64,000 nucleotides of DNA from NCBI RefSeq assembly GCF_000972385.1, contig NZ_JXTE01000029.1:1-64000 (forward strand), given 5' to 3'. A program made the translations under genes and the position numbers. Positions 1 to 8,303 of the stretch are shown here, piece after piece. Under the pieces are notes generated by a model. It was not told where the DNA came from. It saw only the letters and a program-made list of their open reading frames with translations, and did no database searches. The stretch is from Streptomyces sp. WM6386 (GTDB taxonomy: Bacteria; Actinomycetota; Actinomycetes; Streptomycetales; Streptomycetaceae). Position 1 is the first letter of the stretch, and each line of letters opens with the position of its first letter.

Positions 1-1
1 C

Positions 2-97
2 GGTCTCCGCGAGATCCAGTACCGAAGCAACCTCATCGACGGATGCTTCACCGAAACTGGCCTCACCTTGCCGACATCACGGCAACAAGGTCAGTAG
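2..97 (+). CDS. possible 3' end of a gene entering from the left
   Basis: The second forward frame is open from the window edge to a TAG at 95-97 and reads like protein (REIQYRSNLIDGCF near the start). Only about 31 codons are visible, so no family can be assigned. It would lie directly upstream of, and in the same direction as, the thiolase at 142. It could equally be non-coding leader sequence. Confidence 0.25.
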   Translation, partial: GLREIQYRSNLIDGCFTETGLTLPTSRQQGQ

Positions 98-141
98 CGG
101 GCTCTCTGTCGGACACCATCTCATTTAAGTACTCTGAATTC

Positions 142-1314
142 ATGGTTGATGCCGTTCTTCTCTCCGCGTGCCGCACCGCGATCGGAACCGCCCGCCGAGG
201 AACCCTGCGAGACACCGACGCCTTCGAACTCGCCGCGGTCGTCGTCCGCGAGGCCGCGCGTCGCAGCGGACTGCCGGCCGAGCAGATCGACGACGTGGTC
301 CTGGGCGAATCCCTGGCAGGAGGCGGCGACATCGCCCGCCACGCGGCCCTCCGGGCGGGACTCACCCACGTCCCCGGTCTGGCCCACAACCGGCACTGCG
401 CCTCCGGCCTCGCGAGCGTGGCGAGCGCCGCGGCCGGTGTGCGGGCCGGGATGGACCGGGCGGTCATCGCGGGCGGGACACAGTCGTCCTCCACGGCCCC
501 GGTGGCCCGGCGCCGGATCCCCGGCACCGACGACTGGCAGGACCCCTGGATGTCGCCGACCCATGTCTCGACACCCGAGGCACCCAACAACGACATGGCG
601 ATGTTGGTCGGTTGGAACACGGCACAGCGGGCCGGTCTCACCCGTGAGGAGATGGACGCCTGGGCCCTGCGGTCGCACGAGCGGGCCATCAGGGCTGTCG
701 AAGAAGGCCGGTTCGCCGACGAGATCGTGCCCGTCGAGGTCACCGACCGGGACGGGACGGCCTCGGTGTTCGACACCGACGAGCATCCGCGCCGCGACAC
801 CAGCCTGGAGAAGCTGGCCGCGCTCAAGCCGCTGCACCCCGAGATCGAGGGGTTCTCCATCACCGCCGGCAACTCCAGCGGAGTCAACGACGGCGCGGCC
901 GCGGTCCTGGTCGCCGGCTCGGACGTGGCCGCCGCGCACGGACTCACCCCGATCGCGACCGTCCGGTCCTGGGCGAGCGTGGGAGTCGACCCCGTCGAGA
1001 CAGGGCTCGCGCCGATCGCCGCCATCCGCAAGGCGCTTGACCGTGCCGGGCTCGGCATCGGCGACGTCGACCTGTACGAGATCAACGAAGCCTTCGCCGC
1101 GGTGGCCCTCGCCACCACCCGCGAACTGGGCCTCGACCCGGAACGGGTCAACCCGTTCGGCAGCGGGTGCAGCCTCGGCCACCCGATCGCGACGACCGGC
1201 ACGCGCATGGTCGTGACGCTCGCGCACGAGCTGCGCCGCAGGGGCGGCGGAACCGCCGTCGCGGCCATGTGCGCGGGCGGCGGCATGGCCTCGGCCATGG
1301 TCCTGACGGTGTGA
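142..1314 (+). CDS. thiolase family protein (acetyl-CoA C-acyltransferase)
   Basis: Predicted to cleave a 3-oxoacyl-CoA with free CoA, the last step of a beta-oxidation cycle, in the cytoplasm. The 390-residue length is normal for the family. The nucleophilic cysteine is Cys86 (HNRHCASGL), the catalytic histidine about His347 (LGHPIATTG) and the second cysteine about Cys377 (MCAGGG). The usual GGAxxxGHPxGxSG loop is altered to GSGCSLGHPIATTG, so substrate range may differ from a housekeeping thiolase. I start at ATG 142 because the 33 codons upstream do not resemble a thiolase N-terminus. It is monocistronic or followed by a tiny ORF, and converges on the aldehyde dehydrogenase gene. Confidence 0.9.
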   Translation: MVDAVLLSACRTAIGTARRGTLRDTDAFELAAVVVREAARRSGLPAEQIDDVVLGESLAGGGDIARHAALRAGLTHVPGLAHNRHCASGLASVASAAAGVRAGMDRAVIAGGTQSSSTAPVARRRIPGTDDWQDPWMSPTHVSTPEAPNNDMAMLVGWNTAQRAGLTREEMDAWALRSHERAIRAVEEGRFADEIVPVEVTDRDGTASVFDTDEHPRRDTSLEKLAALKPLHPEIEGFSITAGNSSGVNDGAAAVLVAGSDVAAAHGLTPIATVRSWASVGVDPVETGLAPIAAIRKALDRAGLGIGDVDLYEINEAFAAVALATTRELGLDPERVNPFGSGCSLGHPIATTGTRMVVTLAHELRRRGGGTAVAAMCAGGGMASAMVLTV

Positions 1315-1320
1315 ACGACG

Positions 1321-1491
1321 GTGATCGAGGCCGGAGCCGAAGGACGGGGGTGCCACTGGGCGGACGGCGTGCTGTGGCTGACCGTGCCCGACCAGGCAGG
1401 GGCGCCGGCCTGCGGCGAGCAGATGCCCGGCGTGAAGGTCACCGTCGACTTGCGGCCGGGCGGCATGCGCCTCAGCGTGCCGCCCAGCTGA
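1321..1491 (+). CDS. small hypothetical protein (56 aa)
   Basis: A GTG-initiated 56-codon frame begins 6 bases after the thiolase stop. It carries a plausible composition (ADGVLWLTVPDQ, then KVTVDLRPGGMRLSVP near the C-terminus). Its last 20 bases overlap the 3' end of the convergent aldehyde dehydrogenase gene. There is no clear ribosome binding site, and coupling to the thiolase stop would be needed. I recognise no family. It may be a chance frame. Confidence 0.3.
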   Translation: MIEAGAEGRGCHWADGVLWLTVPDQAGAPACGEQMPGVKVTVDLRPGGMRLSVPPS

Positions 1492-2950
1492 CCGTCTTGG
1501 TCTGGAGATACTCCTCCAGCCCGAACTCGCCCCACTCCCGGCCCAGTCCGCTCTGCTTGTACCCACCGAACGCGGCCCGCGGATTCACCCCGGCGCTGCC
1601 GCCGTTGATCGCGACACCGCCGGCCCGAATGCGGGACGCCATCTCGTACGCGGCCAGGGTGTCGGCGCTCCAGACGGCACCGGCGAGACCGTACGGACTG
1701 TCGTTCGCGATCCGGACCGCCTCCTCGTCCGTACGGAACGGGATGACGACACCGACCGGTCCGAAGAACTCCGTACGCGCGATGGTCATGTCGTTGTCGA
1801 CGTCGGCGAAGAGCGTGGGCTCCACGAAGTAGCCCCGGTCGAGTCCGGCCGGGCGCCCGCCCCCGGTGACGAGACGTGCGCCCTCCTTCTCGCCGGTCCG
1901 GATCAGCCTCTCGACCTTGGCCCGCTGAGCCTCGCTGATCAACGGGCCCATGGTGGTCGACGAGTCGGCCGGATCACCGACCCGGACCTGGGCGAGGGCC
2001 GCACTGAGCCGGTCGACGAGTTCGTCGTGGACGGACTCGTGAACCAGCGTGCGGGTCAGCAGGGAGCAGCCCTGGCCGGCGTGGGTGGTGATGCCCGTGA
2101 GCGCCGAGCGGACGGCGCCGTCCAGGTCGCCGTCCGCTCGGACGATGTTGGCCGATTTGCCGCCGAGTTCGAGGACGACCTTCTTCAGGGAGGCCGCGGC
2201 CTGGGCGTAGACCGTGCGCCCGACCGTGTCCGAGCCGGTGAAGCTGACGAGGTCGACCATGGGGTGGGTGGTGAGTTCGCGGCCTGCCTCGATGTCACCC
2301 GTCACGATGTTGAGCACGCCCGGCGGAAGTCCGGCGGCGTCGGCGAAGTCGCCGATCAGGAGGGATTCCAGAGGGGTGGCAGGCGCCGGCTTCAGTACGG
2401 CCGTACAGCCCGCCGCGAGGGCCGGGATCACCTTCATCATGCTGAGGAAGAACGGGAAGTTGTAGGCGGAGATCAGGGCGCACACACCGAACGCCTCGCG
2501 GCGCAGCACTCCTTGGGAGATGCCGATGCCCGGCCCGATCGTCGGCTCCATCGGGCGCTCCCAGGCGAAGGCCGGCATCACGCGCTCGGCCATGTCCCGC
2601 AGATGCGTCACCGGGACCCGGGTCTGAAGGGTCTCGGCCAGCACCCGGACCGAGCCCGCCTCGGCCATGTTGACCGCCACGAGTTCGGGCAGCCGGCGCT
2701 CCATCTCCTCCGCCATGCGCAGCAGCACGGCCGCCCGTTCCGCGGGCCTCATCCGCGGCCAGGGACCCTCGTCGAAGGCGCGCCGGGCCGCCTCGACCGC
2801 CTGACGTACGTCCGCGGGGGACGAGCCGGGGACCTCCGCCACCGTCTCCTCGGTGGCCGGATTGCGGACGAGCAGCGAGGCGTCCGACCGGCCTTCCGTC
2901 CGGCGTCCGTCGATGTAGAGCTGCGCTGAGAACGAGTACGCCGTCGTCAT
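1472..2950 (-). CDS. aldehyde dehydrogenase family protein
   Basis: NAD(P)-dependent oxidation of an aldehyde to a carboxylic acid. The 492 residues match the ALDH superfamily. The active-site residues are visible: Asn164 (AYNFPF), the general base Glu261 (VLELGG) and the nucleophile Cys295 (AGQGC). The Rossmann motif is FTGSDTVGR, near 237-245. A plausible job is converting an aldehyde produced upstream into the acid that the CoA ligases of this locus activate. Transcription runs leftward from a short AT-rich leader holding an AGTGTACT palindrome about 35 bases upstream of the ATG. Confidence 0.9.
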   Translation of the reverse strand: MTTAYSFSAQLYIDGRRTEGRSDASLLVRNPATEETVAEVPGSSPADVRQAVEAARRAFDEGPWPRMRPAERAAVLLRMAEEMERRLPELVAVNMAEAGSVRVLAETLQTRVPVTHLRDMAERVMPAFAWERPMEPTIGPGIGISQGVLRREAFGVCALISAYNFPFFLSMMKVIPALAAGCTAVLKPAPATPLESLLIGDFADAAGLPPGVLNIVTGDIEAGRELTTHPMVDLVSFTGSDTVGRTVYAQAAASLKKVVLELGGKSANIVRADGDLDGAVRSALTGITTHAGQGCSLLTRTLVHESVHDELVDRLSAALAQVRVGDPADSSTTMGPLISEAQRAKVERLIRTGEKEGARLVTGGGRPAGLDRGYFVEPTLFADVDNDMTIARTEFFGPVGVVIPFRTDEEAVRIANDSPYGLAGAVWSADTLAAYEMASRIRAGGVAINGGSAGVNPRAAFGGYKQSGLGREWGEFGLEEYLQTKTVSWAAR

Positions 2951-2984
2951 GCCGTCTCCTGATCGCCTACAGCGTGGGTATTTG

Positions 2985-2992
2985 AGTGTACT
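2985..2992. promoter_or_regulatory. candidate GntR-type operator (AGTGTACT)
   Basis: One-mismatch variant of the AGTATACT palindrome found upstream of four other units here. It sits in the AT-rich leader of the leftward aldehyde dehydrogenase gene, about 35 bases from its start. Assignment to the double GntR regulator at 25154 is inference. Confidence 0.4.
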
Positions 2993-3100
2993 GAATTGAA
3001 GCCTCTCGGGAAGGTGAGGCGAGACGTCAGCTTTATGTCGGCGGTCGGTCAGTCTTTGGAGCTGCGCTGATCCACTATTCCGTATGCTGAATCATTGACT

Positions 3101-3115
3101 AGACCGATCGGTACA
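3101..3115. promoter_or_regulatory. candidate TetR-type operator (ACCGATCGGT core)
   Basis: Perfect inverted repeat ACCGATCGGT at 3103-3112, flanked by AG and ACA, about 70 bases before the amidohydrolase start. The same 14-base string, or close variants, recurs at 23762, 48943, 52308, 55052 and 61659. Confidence 0.55.
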
Positions 3116-3183
3116 GCTAACTTCGGCCTCATCCGCGGGGTGGGTTCTGGCACGAACGACGAGGTTCGAAAGAGGTACCGCCT

Positions 3184-4461
3184 GTGTTCAAGGAATTTGT
3201 CGTGTCCGGCGATTCGCACATCATCGAGCCGGTCGATCTCTTCAAGGCCCGGTTGCCCAAGCATCTTCGCGAGCGGGCACTGTGGGAAGAGGAGTTCACC
3301 CTGGACGAGCCGATCGTTCCGGGCGGCCACACCGAGTTCAAGAAGCTGCACACCATCGGGTTCGACGGCTGGACCATCTCCAAGTACCGCCAGATCGGCG
3401 GGGAGACCCCGGACGGCGACCCGGAGCACATCATCCGTGACATGAACCTCGACGGCGTCGACGCCTCGGTCATGTTCCCCAACCTCTCGCTGTTCGTCCT
3501 GTTCACCGACGACCACGAGCTGTCCATGGCACACGCCCGCGTGTGGAACGACTACCTCGTCGAGCGCTATCTGCCCTACAAGGACCGGCTGCGCCCGACG
3601 GCGGCGATCCCGCTCACGGACGTCCCCGAGGCAGTGGCCGAGATCGAACGCTGCGCGCGGATGGGACTCGGGGCGATCCTGCTGCCGGAGATCCCGCCCC
3701 TGCCGTACTACGCGCGGGAGTACGACCCGGTCTGGGCGGCGGCCCAGGCGCACGGGCTGCCGGTGTTCATCCACGTGGCCACCGGCGGAGTGAAGGTCAG
3801 GGAGGAGGTGTCCGGGACGGCGGTGACCGTCCGGGGCCTGATGACGGCCATGAACATGGGCAAGGGCAACCTGACCGACGACATGGTGGCGGGCCGGACC
3901 ATGGGTACCGCGGTCGGCTCGTCCGTCGCCAGCCCGCAGGGCATCATCGCCAGCCTCGTCGGCGGAGGCGTCTGCGAGCGCTTCCCGGACCTGCACTTCA
4001 ACCTGATCGAGTACACGGCCGGCTGGCTGGTCTCCTTCATGGGCTACATGGACAAGGCCTGGAAGACCGGCACCGGCCAGGACCCCGACTGGTGGCTCGG
4101 CTTCTGGGACGACAACCGGGGGCCGAAGGAGCAGCCCTCCATGGGACGGCTGTTCGCCATCAACGACCAGTGGCCCTACCCGCTCAAGCCCACCGACTAT
4201 GTCCGCCGTCAGATCCACGTCCAGTTCGCGGACGACCCGACAGCCGTCAAGGCCCGCCACATCACCGGTTTGTCGACGGTCATGTGGGGCAACGACTACC
4301 CGCACGCCGAGGGCACCTTCCGCAGCAGCGCGGAGTGCATCGCCGAGAACTTCGAGGGCGTCCCCGACGAGGACCGCGCGGCCATCCTGGGCGGCACACT
4401 CGCCGACGTCGTGCACTTCGACAAGAGCAGGAAACTGGCGCCGCTTCCGCAGGACGCCTGA
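3184..4461 (+). CDS. amidohydrolase family 2 protein
   Basis: A metal-dependent TIM-barrel hydrolase or decarboxylase of the ACMSD-like (Amidohydro_2) family, 425 residues. Metal-ligand motifs are visible: the N-terminal GDSHIIEP (DxH), a mid-chain FIHVATGG histidine and the C-terminal GNDYPHAEGTF aspartate. Members of this family hydrolyse or decarboxylate ring-cleavage products and often occur in actinobacterial steroid and aromatic gene clusters; the substrate here is unknown. The start is GTG 3184, placed by an AAGAGG-like ribosome site at 3171-3176. A TetR-type palindrome lies upstream and a bidirectional terminator downstream. A second family member is at 31879. Confidence 0.88.
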   Translation: MFKEFVVSGDSHIIEPVDLFKARLPKHLRERALWEEEFTLDEPIVPGGHTEFKKLHTIGFDGWTISKYRQIGGETPDGDPEHIIRDMNLDGVDASVMFPNLSLFVLFTDDHELSMAHARVWNDYLVERYLPYKDRLRPTAAIPLTDVPEAVAEIERCARMGLGAILLPEIPPLPYYAREYDPVWAAAQAHGLPVFIHVATGGVKVREEVSGTAVTVRGLMTAMNMGKGNLTDDMVAGRTMGTAVGSSVASPQGIIASLVGGGVCERFPDLHFNLIEYTAGWLVSFMGYMDKAWKTGTGQDPDWWLGFWDDNRGPKEQPSMGRLFAINDQWPYPLKPTDYVRRQIHVQFADDPTAVKARHITGLSTVMWGNDYPHAEGTFRSSAECIAENFEGVPDEDRAAILGGTLADVVHFDKSRKLAPLPQDA

Positions 4462-4472
4462 TCCACCGCGGC

Positions 4473-4500
4473 GACCGGCCCCGGAGCGCCGGGGCCGGTC
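4473..4500. terminator. bidirectional hairpin terminator
   Basis: Perfect 12-bp GC stem (4473-4484 with 4489-4500) and an AGCG loop. It lies between the convergent amidohydrolase and LLM oxidoreductase genes and probably ends both transcripts. Confidence 0.7.
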
Positions 4501-4502
4501 CC

Positions 4503-5501
4503 TCAGTCCTGATCCGGCACGGAGCCGAGCAGCGCGAGACCGGCCAGGGCGTAAGCGGCCCGGCGCCGAGGGCTCACCAGGAAACTCGGGGGCGCGAAGT
4601 AGCCGACGTCACGGGGCAGGGATCCGGCGCGGCGGGCGAGGGTGTCCTTGGCGTCGGCGGTCGTCCCGCACACGGCGATCTCGGTGACCATCTCGTCGGT
4701 CACCGCCCGCGCCATGGCGTCGGTGTCGCCCGCCCGGAACGCCGTACGCAGCCGTGCGACGGGTTCCTCCCAGCCGTGGCGGACCACATAGGGGTCGTAC
4801 GTCTTGACCGTGAGGTAGAAGGCGATCATCCGCCGTGCGTCGGCGACCGCCCGTTCGGGAGCGTCGTCGTCGACCGCCGTGATGATCCAGCCGTGTTCGA
4901 TCGGACGCGCCCCGCCGTCGCGGCCGCGCTCGGCGGAGGGCCGTACGACCTCGTTCCACCACGAGTCGGTGAACAGACCGTGCCCGATGACCCCGTCGGC
5001 GACCCGGCCCGCGGTCGCGGCCATACGGGTGTTGAACGCGGCGAGCAGGACCGGGATGTCCAGCCGGCCGAGTACCGGGGCGCGGACGTCCGCGTCGAGC
5101 GAGTAGAACTCGCCGGAATAGTGGATGCGTTCGCCGTTCTCCGCGTGCAGCCAGGCTCGTACGGCCCCGACGGTCTCCGCGATCCGGTCCACCGGTCGTT
5201 CGGGGGGTACACCCAGCCAGTCCCGGTTGATCCGGAACGCCGCGCTGCCCAGGCCGAGGAACAACCGGCCCGGAGCCTGGGCGTGCAGATGGCGCAGGGC
5301 GGTCGCGTGTGCGTAGGGGGTGCGGGCGAACGCGTAGGCGATCGCGGGGCCGGCCAGGGCGTGTTCGGTGTTCGCCACGATGTCGGCCACGGTGAGGTAG
5401 GCGTCGTGGTCGGCGAACTCCCCGGCACAGAAGGCGCTCACACCGGCCTGCTCGGCCTCGCGTCCGACGTCCCGCCCCGGCCATGGCATGCCGAACCGCA
5501 T
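4503..5501 (-). CDS. LLM-class flavin-dependent oxidoreductase
   Basis: 332-residue luciferase-like TIM-barrel protein, probably using F420 or FMN. Family features include the N-terminal PGRDVGREAEQAGV, a LFLGLGSA strand and RVADGVIGHGLF. These enzymes oxidise or reduce ketones, alcohols or C=C bonds; in actinobacterial CoA-ester clusters they are often of unproven function. The gene lies 78 bases downstream of the crotonase gene 5580-6353 on the same strand and may be co-transcribed with it. An AT-rich leader (5541-5562) contains AAGTGTCCTT on the coding strand, which could be a degenerate AGTATACT site. Confidence 0.85.
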   Translation of the reverse strand: MRFGMPWPGRDVGREAEQAGVSAFCAGEFADHDAYLTVADIVANTEHALAGPAIAYAFARTPYAHATALRHLHAQAPGRLFLGLGSAAFRINRDWLGVPPERPVDRIAETVGAVRAWLHAENGERIHYSGEFYSLDADVRAPVLGRLDIPVLLAAFNTRMAATAGRVADGVIGHGLFTDSWWNEVVRPSAERGRDGGARPIEHGWIITAVDDDAPERAVADARRMIAFYLTVKTYDPYVVRHGWEEPVARLRTAFRAGDTDAMARAVTDEMVTEIAVCGTTADAKDTLARRAGSLPRDVGYFAPPSFLVSPRRRAAYALAGLALLGSVPDQD

Positions 5502-5579
5502 GAGAGCCTCCCACTGGTCACCCTGAAGCCGGATGCTGCCTTAATAAAGGACACTTATTTAAGGGAGGGTAGGGGAGTG

Positions 5580-6353
5580 TCAGCGCAGTGTCCACTGCCC
5601 CCTGGGCACCGCGTCGCGCTCGACCTCGGCCTTCCCGATCGGGTTGCCGATCTGTGTGTACGACAGTCCGGTGCGCAGCGCCTGAGTGCGCGTGGAGTCC
5701 AGTGACTCCCAGATCGCCCGCACGGTGCCCTGGATCGCGGCGGGCGGTTTGGCGGCGATGAGGCGGGCGATGTCGTCGGCCCGCTGCCACAGGCCCTCGC
5801 GCGGCAGTACCTCGCTGACCAGGCCGATCTGGAGGGCGCGCGTCGCCGACACTCGCTCGTCGAGGCCGAGCAGGGCGATACGCAGCGCCTCGCCGAGCGG
5901 GATGCGCCGGGCGAGTCCGATCGGTTCCAGGGCCGCCGTGAGTCCGTAGCTGACGTGCGGGTCGAAGAAGGTGGCCTCCTCCGAACAGATCATGATGTCG
6001 GCCTCGTTGAGCCAGTAGAAGGCGCCGCCGGCGGCCATGCCGTGCACCGCGCACACCAGGGGCTTCCACACCTGGTTGAGCTTGGGGGAGAGGTACTCCC
6101 CGGGATCGGTCTGCGACCAGACGTTGGGGTGGCGGTCGATGCCCTCCTTCACGTCCATGCCCGTGCAGAAGGCCCGGTCGCCCGCGCCGCGCAGTACCAC
6201 GACCCGCACGTCGTCGTCGGCCTTGACGATGTGCCAGAGGGTGCTGAACTCCTCCAGCATCCGCTGGTTGAAGCCGTTCATGGCCTCGGGCCGGTTGAGA
6301 GTGATCGTGGCGATGTGGTCGGTCACCTCGAACAGGACGGTCTTGAGTTCCAT
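5580..6353 (-). CDS. enoyl-CoA hydratase/isomerase family protein
   Basis: Crotonase-fold enzyme of 257 residues acting on an acyl-CoA. The CoA and oxyanion-hole segments are visible as FCTGMDVKEG and HGMAAGGAFYWLNEADI. The usual second catalytic glutamate segment is not clear (YGLTAALEPIGLAR), so hydratase, isomerase or ring-hydrolase activity are all possible. I start at ATG 6353 because the in-frame 41-residue extension is arginine-rich and crosses the promoter. It is divergent from the 6467 gene, with an AGTATACT palindrome in the 113-base gap. Confidence 0.85.
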   Translation of the reverse strand: MELKTVLFEVTDHIATITLNRPEAMNGFNQRMLEEFSTLWHIVKADDDVRVVVLRGAGDRAFCTGMDVKEGIDRHPNVWSQTDPGEYLSPKLNQVWKPLVCAVHGMAAGGAFYWLNEADIMICSEEATFFDPHVSYGLTAALEPIGLARRIPLGEALRIALLGLDERVSATRALQIGLVSEVLPREGLWQRADDIARLIAAKPPAAIQGTVRAIWESLDSTRTQALRTGLSYTQIGNPIGKAEVERDAVPRGQWTLR

Positions 6354-6400
6354 CCGGCAGCTCCGCTCGCGACGTTGATCTCGACGTGATCTGGATAAGT

Positions 6401-6408
6401 AGTATACT
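6401..6408. promoter_or_regulatory. candidate GntR-type operator (AGTATACT)
   Basis: Perfect AGTATACT palindrome in the AT-rich gap between the divergent crotonase (start 6353) and the small-protein gene (start 6467). Position and sequence match the sites at 11534 and 25057. Confidence 0.55.
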
Positions 6409-6466
6409 CTTCTCTGGTACTCGGGACCCCTGACTCGGTACCACGAGAGCCGCGGAGGACACTGCG

Positions 6467-6772
6467 ATGAGGCCACGCGTGGGGCAGATGCTCGGCAGTA
6501 CGGTCGACACGACGGCGGTGATCGTCGTGCGGTGCCCGGACGAGGACCTGGAGATCACGTGCGGCGGGGCGGCCATGGTCGAGGGAAGCGGGCCCGCGGT
6601 CACCGGTACGCCCGACCCCGACCTGATGGGCGGCGCACTGCTGGGCAAGCGGTACGCCGACGAGGACCTCGGTGTCGAGTTCCTGTGCACGAAACCCGGG
6701 CCGGGAACACTGGCGGTGAACGGCGTCCCGCTGCCCATGAAGAGTGCCAAGCCGCTCCCGGCCTCGGACTGA
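6467..6772 (+). CDS. small conserved-looking protein of unknown function (101 aa)
   Basis: The start is well supported by GGAGG about 8 bases upstream of ATG 6467. The protein has a beta-rich composition, a central CGGAAMV segment and a C-terminal part ending KSAKPLPASD, with two cysteines before the middle and one later. No signal peptide or membrane segment is visible. It is first in a three-gene unit with the acyl-CoA ligase 6788 and kinase 8304, which suggests a role linked to acyl-CoA formation. I recognise the type from ligase-adjacent positions but can name no function. Confidence 0.7.
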   Translation: MRPRVGQMLGSTVDTTAVIVVRCPDEDLEITCGGAAMVEGSGPAVTGTPDPDLMGGALLGKRYADEDLGVEFLCTKPGPGTLAVNGVPLPMKSAKPLPASD

Positions 6773-6787
6773 GGGGACGGGCGGCCG

Positions 6788-8299
6788 GTGAACCTATCGA
6801 TGCTGCTGGACATGGCCGCCGAAGGATTCGGCGACCGGGTCGTCATCGGGCGTACGGCGGAGGGTCTGACCGCCGGACGACTGCGCGAACTGGCCCTCGG
6901 CGGAGCCCACTTGGTGAAGGCGGCCGACGCCGACGCGATCGTGTACCTCGCCGTGAACGGCCCGGCCCTCCCGGTCGCCCTGTTCGCCGCGGCCCGCGCC
7001 GGAGTACCGCTGATCCCGGTCAACTACCGCCTCGGCGAGGCCCAGCTCGACACGCTGCTGGCGAACCACCCCCGCGCGCTGGGCATCGCCGACGCGGAAC
7101 ACGGCGAGGCGTTGCGCCGCGCCGGACTGCCGGTCCTCAGCCCGGCCGAATGGCTGGCGCAGGCCGACGGGCACCCCGCCGACAGGGATCCCGAGCCATC
7201 CGACTCGCCCGCCGTCCTCATCTACACCAGCGGCACGACCTCCACCCCGAAGGGCGTGGTCCTGCGCCACCAGAACCTGGTGTCGTACGTGCTCGGCACA
7301 GTGGAGTTCGCCGGCGCCGACCCCGAGGAGGCGGCCCTGGTGAGCGTGCCGCCGTACCACATCGCCGCCGTCTCCAACGTGCTGACGAACCTGTACGCGG
7401 GACGCCGGGCGCTGACACTGGAGCAGTTCACGCCCGAGGGCTGGCTCGGGTTCGTACGTCGGGAGCGCGTCACCCACGCGATGGTGGTCCCGACGATGCT
7501 GGCCCGCCTCATGGACACCGACGGCCTGGACCGGTCGGTGCCCTCGCTGCGAGCGCTCGCCTACGGGGGAGCCAGGATGCCGGTGCGGGTCATCGAGACC
7601 GCGCTGAACGAGTGGCCGCGCGTGGACTTCGTCAACGCCTACGGGCTCACCGAGACCTCGTCCACGATCACCGTCCTGGGGCCGGAGGAACACCGGACGG
7701 CCGTGGCGAGCGACGATCCGGCGGTTCGGGGCCGGCTCGGCTCGGCCGGACTGCCGGTGCCGGGTGTCGAGTTGGAGGTCCGGGACGTGTCCGGCGAGGT
7801 TGTCGCAGTCGGCGAGACCGGCCAGATCTGGGTGCGCGGGGAGCAGGTGTCGGGCGAGTACGCCGGGCGGGGTTCCTCGGTCGACGCACGGGGCTTCTTC
7901 CACACCCGTGACCAGGGGCGCCTCGACGCCGACGGCTATCTCCACATCGAGGGCAGGGCCGACGACACGATCATCCGCGGTGCCGAGAACATCGCGCCCG
8001 CCGAGATCGAGGACGTCCTGCTCGGCCACCCGGACGTGCTCGACGCGGTCGTCGTCGGCGTCCCGGACGAGGAGTGGGGTCAGCGGATCGAGGCGGTGGT
8101 CGTGCTGCGCGAGGGGGCGACAGTCGACGCGGACGCCCTGCGCGCGCAGGTGCGCGGCACACTCCGTGGCTCGAAGACGCCGGACCGCATCACCCGCTGG
8201 CGAGAGCTGCCCCGCACCCCGACCGGCAAGCTCGTACGCCGCGACATCGTCGAGGCGCTGACCGCCGAACACAGCCACGCCGTCGGCCGACAGGGATGA
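6788..8299 (+). CDS. AMP-dependent acyl-CoA synthetase (FadD-type ligase)
   Basis: Activates a carboxylic acid to its CoA thioester via an acyl-adenylate. 503 residues with the P-loop IYTSGTTSTPKG near residue 145, the A5-type motif NAYGLTETSS, the hinge GRADDTIIRGAENI and the C-terminal adenylation lysine in RTPTGKLVRRD. The start is GTG 6788, 15 bases after the small-protein stop. It shares an operon with the kinase 8304, whose start follows the ligase stop by 4 bases. Confidence 0.9.
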   Translation: MNLSMLLDMAAEGFGDRVVIGRTAEGLTAGRLRELALGGAHLVKAADADAIVYLAVNGPALPVALFAAARAGVPLIPVNYRLGEAQLDTLLANHPRALGIADAEHGEALRRAGLPVLSPAEWLAQADGHPADRDPEPSDSPAVLIYTSGTTSTPKGVVLRHQNLVSYVLGTVEFAGADPEEAALVSVPPYHIAAVSNVLTNLYAGRRALTLEQFTPEGWLGFVRRERVTHAMVVPTMLARLMDTDGLDRSVPSLRALAYGGARMPVRVIETALNEWPRVDFVNAYGLTETSSTITVLGPEEHRTAVASDDPAVRGRLGSAGLPVPGVELEVRDVSGEVVAVGETGQIWVRGEQVSGEYAGRGSSVDARGFFHTRDQGRLDADGYLHIEGRADDTIIRGAENIAPAEIEDVLLGHPDVLDAVVVGVPDEEWGQRIEAVVVLREGATVDADALRAQVRGTLRGSKTPDRITRWRELPRTPTGKLVRRDIVEALTAEHSHAVGRQG

Positions 8300-8303
8300 G
8301 GAC

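Noticed and set aside
127..135. AAGTACTCT before the first thiolase as an AGTATACT operator
   Set aside because: The palindrome is two bases shorter (AGTACT) and lies within 15 bases of the start codon; too weak to include with the others.
43..141. 33-residue upstream extension of the first thiolase
   Set aside because: It does not resemble a thiolase N-terminus; ATG 142 gives the standard length and start.
63..1566. Long reverse-strand open frames (481 and 490 codons) opposite the thiolase gene
   Set aside because: They are low-complexity Arg/Gly/Ala/Ser-rich translations with no family motif, opposite a well-defined thiolase; typical antisense frames in GC-rich DNA.
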